Shown: positions 13,001 through 23,826 of the stretch, in pieces
Numbering within the stretch: position 1 is the stretch's first letter
Layout: each line of letters begins with the position of its first letter
Source of the DNA: Alopecurus myosuroides
Taxonomy: Eukaryota; Streptophyta; Magnoliopsida; Poales; Poaceae
Assembly: GCA_028641055.1 (NCBI GenBank)
Contig: CM054057.1
Coordinates: 723,255,931-723,319,930, forward strand
DNA: 64,000 nt
Reading direction: 5' to 3'
Notes under the pieces: generated by a model
What the model saw: the letters and a program-made list of their open reading frames with translations, nothing else
Database searches by the model: none
What the model was told of the DNA's origin: nothing
Program-made: the position numbers and the translations under genes

Positions 13001-14622
13001 TTATAATTTTAATTTGTACATTTTTGCAACATATTTTGTGTATGTGCTACATAAAAATAGCCAGTTTTGACACCCCGGAAATGGAAAATGGTATTTGTAT
13101 TCAACGAAAAATAAAACTTTCTTCGTGAACATTGTTATTTGTACCAATATGCATCTTTGTGTGGAATATGGTCACATTTAAACAAACTATGTCATGGATG
13201 TGGCCAAAACATCCGTCATTTCACCCGAAAGTCACGAATCTTCGTACGAGATAGCTCATTTCTGTGAACACATTTTCCACCAAATTGTCGTATTCCAAGT
13301 TTATTATTTTTGGTGTATACTAGGACATATATAACAACACCACGCGAAGATCTTGCATCGTTTCGAGTTTTTTTGAATTTTCTGTAATTTTCAAAGCCGG
13401 TTTCGGAAAACGGTCAAAACTGGGGACATGACCGTTCGTACCTAGGTGTTGAATCTTGATGAACTATTGGTGTATCTATGTTGAAATAGGTACTTGGATA
13501 CCTAAAAATGATTTTTCAAAAAATAAAGAGAAAACTACAAGTCACCTATAGTTCAAATTTGGCCCGGTTTCAGCTGAATCGACAGAAATTTGTCTTTTTC
13601 AAAGGAGGTGTATTTTTAGCTATTGAGAGGTAGTAAGTTTGTTATTTGTAGATCAAATATGACATAATATATTTATAATTTTAATTTGTACATTTTTGCA
13701 ACATATTTTGTGTATGTGCTTCACAAAAATAGCCAGTTTTGACACCCCGGAAATGGAAAATGGTATTTGTATCCAACGAAAATTAAAACTTTCTTCGTGA
13801 AAATTGTTAGTTTTACCAATATGCATCCTTGTGTGGAATATGGTCACATTTAAATAAACTATGCCATGGATGTGGCCAAAACATCCGCCATTTCACCCGA
13901 AAGCCATGAATCTTCGTACGAGATAGCTCATTTCTGTGAACACATTTTCCACCAAATTGTCGTATTCCAAGTTTATTATTTTTGGTGGATACTAGGACAT
14001 ATATAACAACACCACGCGAAGATCTTGCATCGTTTCGAGTTTTTTTGAATTTTCTGTAATTTTCAAAGCCGGTTTCGGAAAACGGTTAAAACATGGGACA
14101 TGACCGTTCGTACCTAGGTGTTGAATCTTGATGAACTCTTGGTGTATCTATGTTTAAATAGGTACTTGGCTACATAAAAATTATTTTTTCAAAAAATAAA
14201 GAGAAAACTACATGTCACCTGTAGTTCAAATTTGGCCCGGTTTCAACTGAATCGGCACAACTTTGTCTTTTTCAAAGGACGTGTATTTTGAGCTATTGAG
14301 AGGTAGTAAGTTTGTTATTTGTAGATAAAATATGACATAATATATTTATAATTTTAATTTTTACATTTTTGCAACATATTTTGTGTATGTGCTTCACAAA
14401 AATAGCCAGTTTTGACACCCCGGAAATGGAAAATGGTATTTGTGTTCAACGAAAAATAAAATTTCTTCGTGAACATTGTTAGTTGTACCAATATGCATAT
14501 TTGTGTGGAATATGGTCACATTTAAACAAACTATGCCATGGATGTGGCCAAAACATCCGTCATTTCACCCGAAAGCCATCTATCTTCGTACGAGATAGCT
14601 CATTTCTGTGAACACATTTTCT
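4054..14622. repeat. 10.6-kb tandem array of a ~672-bp unit, about 16 copies
   Basis: The landmark GACACCCCG (cccc at its end) recurs near 4351, 5022, 5697, 6370, 7045, 7703, 8369, 9034, 9705, 10379, 11052, 11727, 12401, 13073, 13745 and 14418. Spacings are 658-675 bases, mostly 671-675. The first unit is shortened (about 130 bases missing near 4305) and the last stops at 14622. Units are head to tail and very similar, AT-rich, with conserved words such as AAGCCGGTTTCGGAAAACGG and TGACCGTTCGTACCTAGG. Short open frames that recur in many units (MDVAKTS...) follow from unit conservation and are not genes. Such arrays occur inside Triticeae CACTA elements. Confidence 0.95.
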
Positions 14623-14982
14623 GGATCAAATATAACACATTATAGGTTCCGTCGTCATATTTGTGTAAACAATTTGTTTATTTGTAGATAAAATATATAA
14701 CATTATAGGTTCTTTGTGTAAACAGAGTGTACGAAGCATGATTCAACCCAGAGACGCGGACGGTGACCGCGGCAATTTCGAACCGGTCTAGAAACAGGTG
14801 ATAGAAATTCGGAAAAATCCAAAACAAATGGAAAAGTTATTTATGTTATGTGACATAGCAACTGAAATAGTTGGCTGGAATTAATCAATACCCTATTATT
14901 ATTCCAAATTTTCAAATGTGAGGCCGAAAATAGAAAACCATCTCAAAATTTAGTCTCCAAACTTAATTCCCGCCAGTCGGCG
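14623..14982. other. Spacer between tandem array and leader exon
   Basis: The array stops abruptly at 14622. The next 60-80 bases hold two near-copies of a short phrase (ATCAAATATAACA-like, then TTATAGGTTC), after which the sequence is unrelated. It probably carries the promoter of the downstream transposase gene. I see no clear TATA box. Confidence 0.4.
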
Positions 14983-15515
14983 CCTCCTGTCCCGCCTCCG
15001 ACCAATTATTTCCCGCACTGACCAATTAATTCCCGCCCCCGACAATTCTAATCCCCGCATCTGACCAATTCATTCCCCGCACGACTCCCCACCGCTCAGA
15101 TCCAATCCCCTCTCCGCACACCCCACCTCTCTCCTGACGGCGACGGAGGTGGCACACCGCACCACCGCACCACCTCTCCCCACCGCACCGCACCACCTCT
15201 CCCCTCTACCCTCTCCCCACCGCACCACACCGCACCACACCACCGCACACCCCACCTCTCTCCCGATGGCGACGGAGGTAGCATACCGCACCCCACCTCT
15301 CCCCACCTCACCGCGCCACCGCACTGCACCACTATCCCCTCTACCCTCTCCCCACCACACCGCACCACCGCACATCACCACTATCCCGACGACGGCGGCA
15401 GGAGGCGGGACAGGAGGCGCGACAGGAACCACGACGACAGCGTCACGAGGCGGAACAGGAGGCGCAACAGGAACGACGACGACGACCGCGACACCATCAA
15501 TCTAAAACTCGTCGA
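14983..15515 (+). promoter_or_regulatory. C-rich leader exon of the Transposase_24 gene
   Basis: A strongly strand-biased C-rich tract made of CACCGCACCAC and CCTCTCCCC words, then ACGACGACGG-type triplets. It ends at GTCGACG|GTGAGTTC near 15514, a good donor. The next exon starts in front of the ATG at 15967. Frames across this tract on both strands are low-complexity artefacts. It may be read as a GC-rich 5' UTR with an embedded minisatellite. Confidence 0.5.
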
Positions 15516-15966
15516 CGGTGAGTTCTCCCGTCCATCTCCCTTAGCTAGCTCCTTTTTCTAGGTTTAGGGTTCTTCTCCATAGCATTATTGGATCCCCACC
15601 TGCATGATTTGACCCATCTCCATAGCTCCCTAGCTCCTCCTTCTAGGTTGATGCTTGGATTCTAGGAGAACAGACACCAATCAGGACAGGGTTTTTGCTG
15701 CCCCTGTTGATTTATCTGAAATTAGCCCTGTAATCCTATCTTATTTATGTTGATTTTGATGCTACTGTTGTTTAGTTTAGGGCTCATTGATGCTACTGTT
15801 GTTTAGTTTTACAATAAATCTGATATGAAATCATATTTGCTAAGAAAGAATGTTATATTTCCTAAGAACGAAGTTAATTTCCTGTTACATCAAATTTTTG
15901 TGTGAACTAATTCTTTTCATTATAATTTTTTACTAACCAGATCAAAACCCTAGATTGAGATCATCA

Positions 15967-18900
15967 ATGGCAAAGATGTCAAAGAAGAACCTGCTGGCTG
16001 GTAAATAACCTTGTTCCTTATGATTATCCTGCTACCTTGTCTATGTTTGCTTCCATGTATCTCTAGCTTATTACATGTTGTTCTTGTAATATATGGTTAT
16101 ATTTTTTTCATTGTATTGCATGCTATTATGTCTTGTTCTTGCTATGGTCATATTTTTTCTTGTGCTTCTTAAGGTACCAGGAATAAGGATAAATAAAACA
16201 TGATAGGATAGATAAATTGCCTAGAATGGGGTTGTTTATTAGTTGCTAATGAATTAATTGTACTCAATACCATCTTTCAAAGATTCAACTTACTTGTTTT
16301 CGTTGTCTTGCTTCTCAATGCAATTCAACCAAATCAAACTCATGGTTACTTAATTTTATCTTTCAAAAAGAAGCACCTGCCACAGAATACGAGAAGATTA
16401 GGGTTCAGCAAATGTTGAGGAACAATCGTATATTCTAGTCCCTTGGCATCGGTGCAGTAGTACCCATGATTAGGAATTCGAACAATGCTGTTACTGAAGC
16501 TAGTGCAATGACAACCGATGATTCAACATCTGCGATAACTCAAGACTCAAGCTCAGAGTACAGTCCTAAGGACGATGAAGTGATTGGTCAAGATGAAAGT
16601 GATGATACCGTAGTGAAGAAGCAAGTTAAGATGGGTGTGGTGGTGGGAAGGGGGAGGGGGCTTAATTTGTGTGCTCTTTGTTTAATCTGTGCAAACACTT
16701 TTCTTACTCATTATCTAATGCCATTGTCTTTGTTGTTTCTACGAGGGACCCAAGGTTTCTAGAAGGAAGAAGTGTGCTGTTAAGAAGGTAAGCAGCAGAA
16801 GGACAAGCACACGGATACGCACACTTGATTCAACTCAATCTTCTGCAATGGCTCCTGGCAGGGTGGTGGCTCCAGATCTAGAAGGAACTAAAAGAATGCT
16901 AGCTAATATCCGACCAGATCAAGATGACAACGGTCGCTTCAAAAGGCAGAAGAAGCTGATGGCTCCAACCAGCATGGAAGAAACCACACCACACCTGCAT
17001 GTGGATGAAGGAAACACAGGGAACATGGATGGAGAAAGGACAATGCACAATGATGGTGGAAGCTTGCTATGCAACAATGTACAAGGCCCGCTGCATGTGG
17101 ATGAAGGAAGCACAGGGAACATGGATGGAGAAAGGAAAATGCACAATGATGGTGGAAGCTTGATATGCAACAATCTACAAGGCCCGCTACATGGAAGAAC
17201 AGGGAACATGGATGGAGAAAGGACTATGCAAGTCACAAAGCAGTCGTCATTGACAGTTGCTGGCTCTACTGAACAGAATCAACATACTTCTGATGGAGGC
17301 AAGTCACTCCTATGCCATTCCTACATTTGGTTTGATGTATCCGTCGGTAGAACATGCCATCTTACTAGTGTATTCTGTTAACCGATGGCATGCATGTATA
17401 TACGACATTCTGCTATATTTACATTTTCAGATGAAACTGCTTTGGTTAAACACAAGAGAAGGGGAACAAGGCTAGAGCGGTTAACCAAGGGATTGGGTGA
17501 GAAGGTCACCATCCAAATTGCTCATGGGATGAACCGTCCAGAGAAGCCGATGCAGGCTGCATTGCTTGCATCAGAGTGTGGCTATATTGCAAGATCTATA
17601 TATGTCGGTGCTGCCTCACTTTAAGGAGTACAAGAAGGACCCCAACATTGTCAAGAACTTCATTGGGAAAGTTTCTGTAAGCAAACTACTTTGAACCTGA
17701 ATCTCATGTTATTGCTATGGATACCCCTGGCAATATTATTATCTGACTGTCCCATTGCCTTGTTTCCTATTTTGGTAGGCCAATTTTCACATTGACGCTA
17801 CTGAAGAGACTCTTGAGAAGACTTGCAAAGACATCTTGAAGAAAGTATAAAAGAATAGATGCCACTTGATCAAGAAGGATTTCTTCAACGACGTGGCAGC
17901 TAATGAAGTTATCGCCAAGTCCCCGGTGGAAGGCTTGTCAGACAATGAATGGCAAAAGCTGGTAGGAATGTGGTCTACCCCGAAACACAAGGTATGTATG
18001 TTCACGCGCTATGAGTTTTGTTAATGCTTGTTGTGATGTATCTTCTGCTGTTCTTGATTGTAGTTTGCTCATTTTTCTATTGTAGGAAATCTGTGAAAGT
18101 GCCAAGAAAAACATAAGTAAAGTCAAGTTTTAGCAAAGGACATGTTCTCGATGCTACGCTGCCCACATATATCAAACTGTAAGAAAACTCATGTTTTTCA
18201 ATTGGCCTAAGAATCTTTTGCCTTGAAAGCTTATAGTCTGACTGCTGTCTTGATGGAAAATGTTTCAGAAGGAGGATCGCAAGGGCAAAACCTTGACTGC
18301 GGTAGACCTGTTTAAGGCTACACATAACAGCAAGAAAGAGGGTTTCTCCCAGGAAGTGCAGGAAGCTATAGTAAGTTACTTGTGCCCCATGAAAACTTAT
18401 GTATTGTCTCTCCCAGGAATTGTTCAAGGCATACTTGATGTTAGATGATCTATTACATGTGTTCAAAACAGATTGTATTAGATTATATTGATAGGTTTAG
18501 ATGGATTTTTTAGCAAGTATAGTTAATACAGTTCTGCACTATGCTTCTACATGACCTTCTTGTGATCTTGGTTGGTGCCCAACAATTCTCTCTAGCTTGT
18601 TACATGGTAGTATATATGTTGCCTGTTATATGATATTTTCAGATGTGTTGCCTAGTAAGGTATCTCCAATTTGCTATAACAGAATTTTAATATGTGTATG
18701 TGTATTGTGCATCTGTAATTGGAGAAGGACATGGAGACTATGTTGGATGATCCAGCACGAGAAGGCCAAGAAAAGTTTGATGTCGCTGTTGTTGCTGATG
18801 TGCTTACCAAGAAATTCCCTTCAAGCACATTCCTCAAGAATGTTAGTCTTCAATCAAGATCATCCAGGAAATTCAGTAAATCAGATCCTGCTGTGGCTGC

Positions 18901-19114
18901 GCATGTCATTGAGCTAGAGGAGAAGCTGGAGAGGGAGCAAATCCAAAATGAAGCGATGCAGGCAGAGCTAGCTGAAATGAAGAAGAGGACCAAAGAAGCA
19001 GAAGTTGCACAAGCTGTACGTGACAAGGAGCATCTTCTGCTACAACAAAAGACGGACGAAACTCATGTGCAACTAGCTCACCTGATGGCGTTGTTTGGAG
19101 GCAAGGCTCTCTGA
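15967..19114 (+). pseudogene. Transposase_24-type second CACTA gene, multi-exon and broken
   Basis: This gene encodes the second protein of the CACTA element (the Transposase_24, Ptta/En/Spm family). Exon 1 gives MAKMSKKNLLA and splices to EYEKIRVQQMLRNNRIF. Later exons carry RGTRLERLTKGLGEKVTIQ, DPNIVKNFIGKVS, EGLSDNEWQKLVGMW, YAAHIY, TAVDLFKATHNSKKEGFS and KKFPSSTFLKNV. The last exon ends in a Glu-rich coiled-coil (ELEEKLEREQIQNEAMQAEL) and stops at 19112-19114. In-frame stops at 16436-16438 (TAG), 17848-17850 (TAA) and 18131-18133 (TAG), plus a frameshift near 17605, show it is dead. Two of these stops are TAG where the family usually has Gln (CAG). The family call is firm; exon borders are approximate. 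Confidence 0.85.
17001..17230 (+). repeat. 96-bp in-frame coding repeat, about 2.4 copies
   Basis: A 96-base unit (32 codons) starting GTGGATGAAGG at 17001 recurs at 17097 and, in part, at 17193. It encodes the repeated phrase GNMDGERTMHNDGGSL inside the transposase exon. Because the period is a multiple of three the frame is kept. It is a local tandem duplication in a probably unstructured linker. Confidence 0.9.
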
Positions 19115-20173
19115 TGGTAGGTTCCCCTGTGTGTTTGTTGGGTTCTTTCTCCTGTGAGCATCATGCATGTCCTGAAGCTTTTCTAAACTGTGAAGATTTT
19201 CTGATTTTAAACTGTGAAGCTCTATGTTTGGCTGTGAAGCTCTAGCTGAAATGAATCCAGTTTCAGTTCTTTTCTGTATTGCTCAATGCACTTTCTGTCA
19301 GGTTTTCTGAAGTTTATGTTGTGTTCCTTTTTTCAGGTCAGATAATAGGAAGTGGAGTTGAAGTTAGAAGTGGAGTTGAAGATAGAAGTGGAAGTGCAAC
19401 ATTCTGTTTTCTGTTTTTCTTTTTTTAGTTGGTACCTAGTGGTATCAGTTTTGCCTTCAATGAGTTATGGCTCTAGATGATTTGAATGAACCTGGTGGTA
19501 TGAGTTATGTGAACTTGGAATGTTGTGAACCTTGAATATGAGTTCTGTGAGGATTTGCATTCTAGAATGAGTTGTAATTCAAATTTATTGGAATTCAAAT
19601 TTGTTTGTATGGATTTGAATTTGACCTATCTATATGCAATTGGTCTTAACAGTAAAAATCCCATGGCATCAGCCCAACTACTAGTGGGTTGTATTCAATT
19701 ATTAAAAAAAATCGAATTTAAATGGACCAAAAGTAGTCAACAGCCAGGAAATACATTGGACCATAAATAGGACAAGGCCCAGATTCGAAATGGATGAAAA
19801 AGGCCTAGGCCCAGACGAAATTTCACATGAGCCTTTTAACCTGACAACAAATTAAAGGAAAAAAATTAGTGGGCTAAAACATTGGGCTGGCCCATTTGGT
19901 GGAGCAGCATGGACTGGGCTGAATCTCTTCCATGACCTAGTCAGTTGGTCATAATTTTTGCCACGTAAGATTGGCCACGTAGGATGTGACGTGGCTATGG
20001 CAGGATATCACATGACTAAATCAATTGGTCATAGGGTTATGACCCCTCTGATTGGGTCATAGAGTCTATGACAATTCCATTCAATTAGTCATTCCATTTT
20101 TGGTGAAAAAGGGGTCATGAATGAAACTACGTGACCTTCTAGTGACAAAAATTGAGGGTCACGTATCAACATA
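19115..20173. other. 3' flank and subterminal region of the first CACTA element
   Basis: No gene is seen. From about 19930 the sequence repeats GGTCATA, GTCATAG and GTGACC words in both orientations, as expected for subterminal transposase-binding repeats next to a CACTA end. Confidence 0.55.
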
Positions 20174-20185
20174 TTTCTTGTAGTG
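20174..20185 (-). mobile_element. Right terminal inverted repeat of first CACTA element
   Basis: TTTCTTGTAGTG is the reverse complement of the CACTACAAGAAA start typical of one group of grass CACTA elements. The left partner and the 3-bp target duplication cannot be checked because the left end is outside the window. Confidence 0.75.
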
Positions 20186-20215
20186 GAATGGGAAAATCTT
20201 GGCATTTATGAGGAA

Positions 20216-20840
20216 GGGGAAGGGTACCCCTTCCCACAAGTGGCCGTTGTGCAGTCCTAGATGCACCGGAGGCTCCGGTGGCCTTCTTCTGTGCGCAGCC
20301 GCGCAGCCCAGATCTGCTCTTTGGATGGGCCAAGGGGACGGATGCTTCGGTGGATTGGGCGGAGGCTCCGCCCACTGGAGCTGCACCGGAGGTTCCGGTG
20401 GAGCCTCCGCTCTTATCCAACAGAGCGTAGTTTTGGCGGAGCCACCACCGGAAGCGCACCGGAGGCCCAGCCCTTAGCGTGCCTGTTGGAGAGGGCAGAA
20501 CTTCCGGTGGGTACACCTGAGCCTCCGCCCACCGGACCCGCACCGGAGGCTCCGCTGGAGGATCCGCTCTTATCCAACAGAGCGCCATTTTGGCGGATCC
20601 TCCACCGGAAGCGCACCGGAGGCCAATTCCTTGTAGGGCCTAGTGGAGATGGCGGAGGCTCCACCCACCGGAACTCCACCGGAGGCTCCGGCCTTGCGTC
20701 CGCTCATATGCACCAGAGGGTAGTTTGGGCGGACCCCGCATCGCACCCGCAACGGAGGCTGGGGTGGAGGTTCCGGTGCTTTCACCGGAGCCTCCGCTCC
20801 ATGCAAAAACTGCTTCTCAGTTTTGTCTCTTCTAGCTCTT
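20216..20840. repeat. GC-rich cluster of ACCGGAGG / CCTCCGGT motifs
   Basis: It begins with a perfect 20-base palindrome at 20216-20235 centred on GGTACC. About ten copies of CACCGGAGG, GCCTCCGG or near matches follow, often as the short palindrome CCGGAGGCTCCGG, at irregular spacing of 60-90 bases. Longer phrases (CTCTTATCCAACAGAGCG) occur twice, near 20411 and 20568. Open frames on both strands arise from the repeat. It resembles repeat-rich parts of grass LTRs, but I cannot name a family. Confidence 0.7.
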
Positions 20841-20944
20841 TTCATTTCAAACAAATTTGTAGCCCATAGAATTTGTATACTTGATGAACCTGGGCATTTT
20901 CATATATCAAATAAATATTAGTCCAATAGGTATGTTGTATATAA

Positions 20945-23518
20945 TTATAAAAACGGACGATGATCTTTCAGCTTGGCCGTGGAAACTACTAAAGAGGAGA
21001 GAATGGCGGCGCAAGCGTAGAAGAGGAGGCAGGAGACTAGCCATACTAGCCAACTGATGGAGGAGACGACGGTGCTAAGGGACAAGTTGGTTGAATTGGA
21101 AGTCACGATGGAAGAGAAGGTTAATGACAAGGTGGCTAAGACGTTAAATTAAATCATGCCTACCATATTTCAGTCATGGACGAACTATTTCAAAGAGGGC
21201 AGGCAAGGGCCGCTCCCGTTGATAAGCTTAGGCGGAAGAAACTCTCACAACAGGGTGCCACGGGATGGAGGTGAACCTCGACCTGTTATATTGGTGACTC
21301 CTGGCCCGGCAAAAGTAGGTGATAGGCCGTAGTCGCCGTCACTGCCGGCTAGCATCCCCTCTGTCACCGGGACGTCAATCCCGCCCCGGTCCGTCGACAC
21401 GCGCCGAGCTCCCCGCTGTCACTCCAATGCCCGCCACCGGTCTGTCGACACGCGCCGAGCTACCCTCTATCACTCCCAAGCCCGCACTCGGTCCATCGAC
21501 ACGCGCCGATCTTGACGCCCTCGCGGTAATTAATCTTAAGCGTGAACTCGTTACTTATCTACTTCGTCACCACCCTCTCTAACCTACATATTTTCTTATA
21601 GGACCCTGAAGTTCCATGCACCTTGCTATTGAACATGAACAATGAGTTGAAGGATGTGGCGAAGGGAATAATCCTTTGGCTACAAAATCACAGGTTCCAT
21701 TGCCAACAAATATCTGATGACGTGCATCGGGTTCGCGTGGATCCGGCTTCCGCGGGATGCGGAGAGATGTATCCTCCTTATCAACCCCCGGAAGCCAACA
21801 GCGAGCTGACGATATCAGGACTGAAGAATGAAATATTGGTACGGCCGAAGAGACTGATTCGATTGAACGCCAAATCAGGGACGACGGCAAGCCAAGACAA
21901 GGCCACTCCATCGGCTGCATCGGCGGCTCCATCCCCTCCACCTGTCGTTGATCCTTCTGAGCCCGCGACACGGCACGGAAGCGAGGATCCCATTGATGAA
22001 TTCATCGCTGATCTCGATATGGACCAGCATAATGATGATATCGATATGGATGAGCCTATTGCTGACCTGAATATGGATCAGCTCGCTGATATGGACCAGC
22101 CGCCTCGTGATTCACCCGACCACCGTGATCTCCCGACGGGGAAATATGAATGCTTGAAGAAGAAGTTGTTTGGTTCTAAAGAAACTCCTGAGGAAGAAGT
22201 CAGCTTCAGCGCTGTAGCGAAAGCTTTACTAAGTCCAAACACTTGCCGTGGTGCGACACTCGACGCAATAAGAGTAGGCGACGGCACTGCCCAGTGGTTG
22301 AAGGCGAGAAAGACCACCAGGAAAAGCCGCCGCCTCCGCGAGCCAGCCTCCTCGGGTTTTGGACAAGTTACCCGACAAGTGGCGCCAGCAACATATTCTG
22401 GGCGAGCCGATGCTACCGCCATACCTTGTCAAACTCTTGACCGGGGACATGAGGAGCGTGCGTGACGGTGCTCTACAGAAGGAGAGGGAACTTATGCATT
22501 CGCGTTCTCCCTCATACCCGCTCCCCGTGGTCAAGGTGCCCCTCGGCGCGGGCTTTGTGGAGAAATACCCCGCAAAACAGTTCTTTCTCAGGTTTAATGA
22601 CTTATTCAACGTCTTCCATTTGAAACGGCTCTTCCCAACCTTCGTGCGTCTCGTAGCTCTCAAAATGGAGCACGATATCATGCAAGAGATAACACCGGGC
22701 GTAGAGATAATGGACCCCTACTACATGTGTGAAAGCGTCTTGGCCAACCCACGGGACCGAGCGATTGCCACAACGCATATCGAGGATTTCTTGGTGGCGA
22801 ATCATACTAAGGAAACCTTCCTCACGCCATACTTCCCCGAGTAAGTTTTCGATCGACCGCTAGCCATCGTTACATTCTTTAGTATATTTCCATCACTCTT
22901 TTGCATGTGTGAGAAGATTAATCTTAGGATGGTGCATGGAATGTTTTGCGCAGAGACATGTACTGCTTCCTCTGGGTCATGTTCCCGCGGCAATCGCACG
23001 CTACTTATCTCGACTCGGGGAGTGCCAAGCTGAAGAACTACACCAACCTCAAGACTGTTCTCGACGTAGCTCTCACCGGATTCCCCGCCAAGGCAGGTCT
23101 CCTCACGGTAAAGAAAGAAACCAGCCGAGGATGCCTCTCGTGCACCCATACAACCAAGTATGCCTGCATGAAGCAGTTGCACCCAGAGAGTGGGATGGAC
23201 ACCTGGTACACCATCCTTCATATGAGGGAGTTTCTGAAGGATGCAAACGACCTCTTGTTGTCATCTAGTCTCCAAAAACGGGGCATCGACATGGCGAACG
23301 CCCCTAGCGAGACAGTGAGAAATGAGTTTCGTCACATCCAACGACAGATTGCCACAATAATCCATCACGATGTCGTCACTAGGGGTGGCCTTTTCTTCGC
23401 CGGTCACATACCACCAATGAATGACGAGATAGAACCCCTCCTAGAGGCATACGGTGACAAACAACCTTTCAACTCGCTAGACGGCTACCACCCCTTCCCG
23501 CCAAAGCCGAAACCTTAG
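20945..23518 (+). pseudogene. CACTA-family gene with degenerate Ulp1-like protease domain
   Basis: The first part (20990-21520) is broken by stops but keeps a leucine/lysine coiled-coil word (RDKLVELEVTMEEKVNDKV). An exon begins at the acceptor before 21601 and holds NNELKDVAKGIILW. It passes through an acidic DMDQ-rich repeat (about 21990-22100) and a frameshift near 22340, then goes on with LDKLPDKWRQQHI to YFPE. The last main exon starts at 22954 and runs to a stop at 23518. Its shape follows Ulp1-type cysteine proteases: a strand pair with YLDS (Asp box), then KQLHPESGMDTWYTILHMREF where family members have a Cys-Gly. Here the Cys position is Asp, so cleavage activity is unlikely. These proteins are commonly encoded by grass CACTA elements; their role is unknown. 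Confidence 0.75.
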
Positions 23519-23659
23519 AGTAAGAAAACTTATTTCTCAGCCCATAGGGCATTCCTAAACTCGTTGCATATACTTGTTGCATATTTGAATTTGCTACGTT
23601 GCTGCATATACTTGTTGCATATATGATTTTGCTACTGATGTATATTTTGCGCACAGGAA

Positions 23660-23826
23660 GAAGCGTCAGCGCTAATCGCACCCCCGGCGCAGTGGACTAG
23701 AGCGCCGGCGCTAAAAGAATTACCCTCGGCGCGGTGGACAAAGGTGTCGGCGCTAAGTATTTACCACCGGCATGGTCATTGCCGGCGCCTTCCAACGCGC
23801 CGGCGGTAGGGGTTTCCCTAGTAGTG
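23660..23826 (+). mobile_element. CACTA terminus with GCGCCGGCG subterminal repeats
   Basis: The segment ends GGTTTCCCTAGTAGTG at 23826, the reverse complement of a CACTACTAGGG start. The preceding ~130 bases repeat GCGCCGGCGCTAA and related words in both orientations, as CACTA subterminal regions do. It closes the element whose gene lies at 20945-23518. No matching left end is found between 20186 and 20945, so the element is truncated on the left. Confidence 0.75.

Larger units (their letters stand above)
1..20185 (+). mobile_element. Large decayed CACTA (En/Spm) element, right-hand part
   Basis: I read the first 20 kb as one CACTA element. It has a TNP2 end (+), an antisense B3-like gene, a long internal tandem array, a Transposase_24 gene (+), and a right terminus whose last bases, TTTCTTGTAGTG at 20174-20185, are the reverse complement of a CACTACAAGAAA terminal repeat. 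The order TNP2 then second transposase gene, same strand, is usual for grass CACTA elements, and large tandem arrays inside such elements are known from Triticeae. The left end lies outside the window, so unity of the whole block is inferred. A nested or composite origin cannot be excluded. Confidence 0.6.

Noticed and set aside
4054..14622. CRISPR-like array
   Set aside because: Units are 672 bp without repeat-spacer structure, and the sequence is from a plant nucleus.
15070..15505. Overlapping 90-120-codon frames on both strands
   Set aside because: Pure low-complexity translations of the C-rich tract (His/Pro/Thr on one strand, Gly/Val/Cys on the other).
20166..20869. 202-codon plus-strand and 140-codon minus-strand frames
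   Set aside because: Both are products of the ACCGGAGG repeat cluster and overlap each other; no domain.
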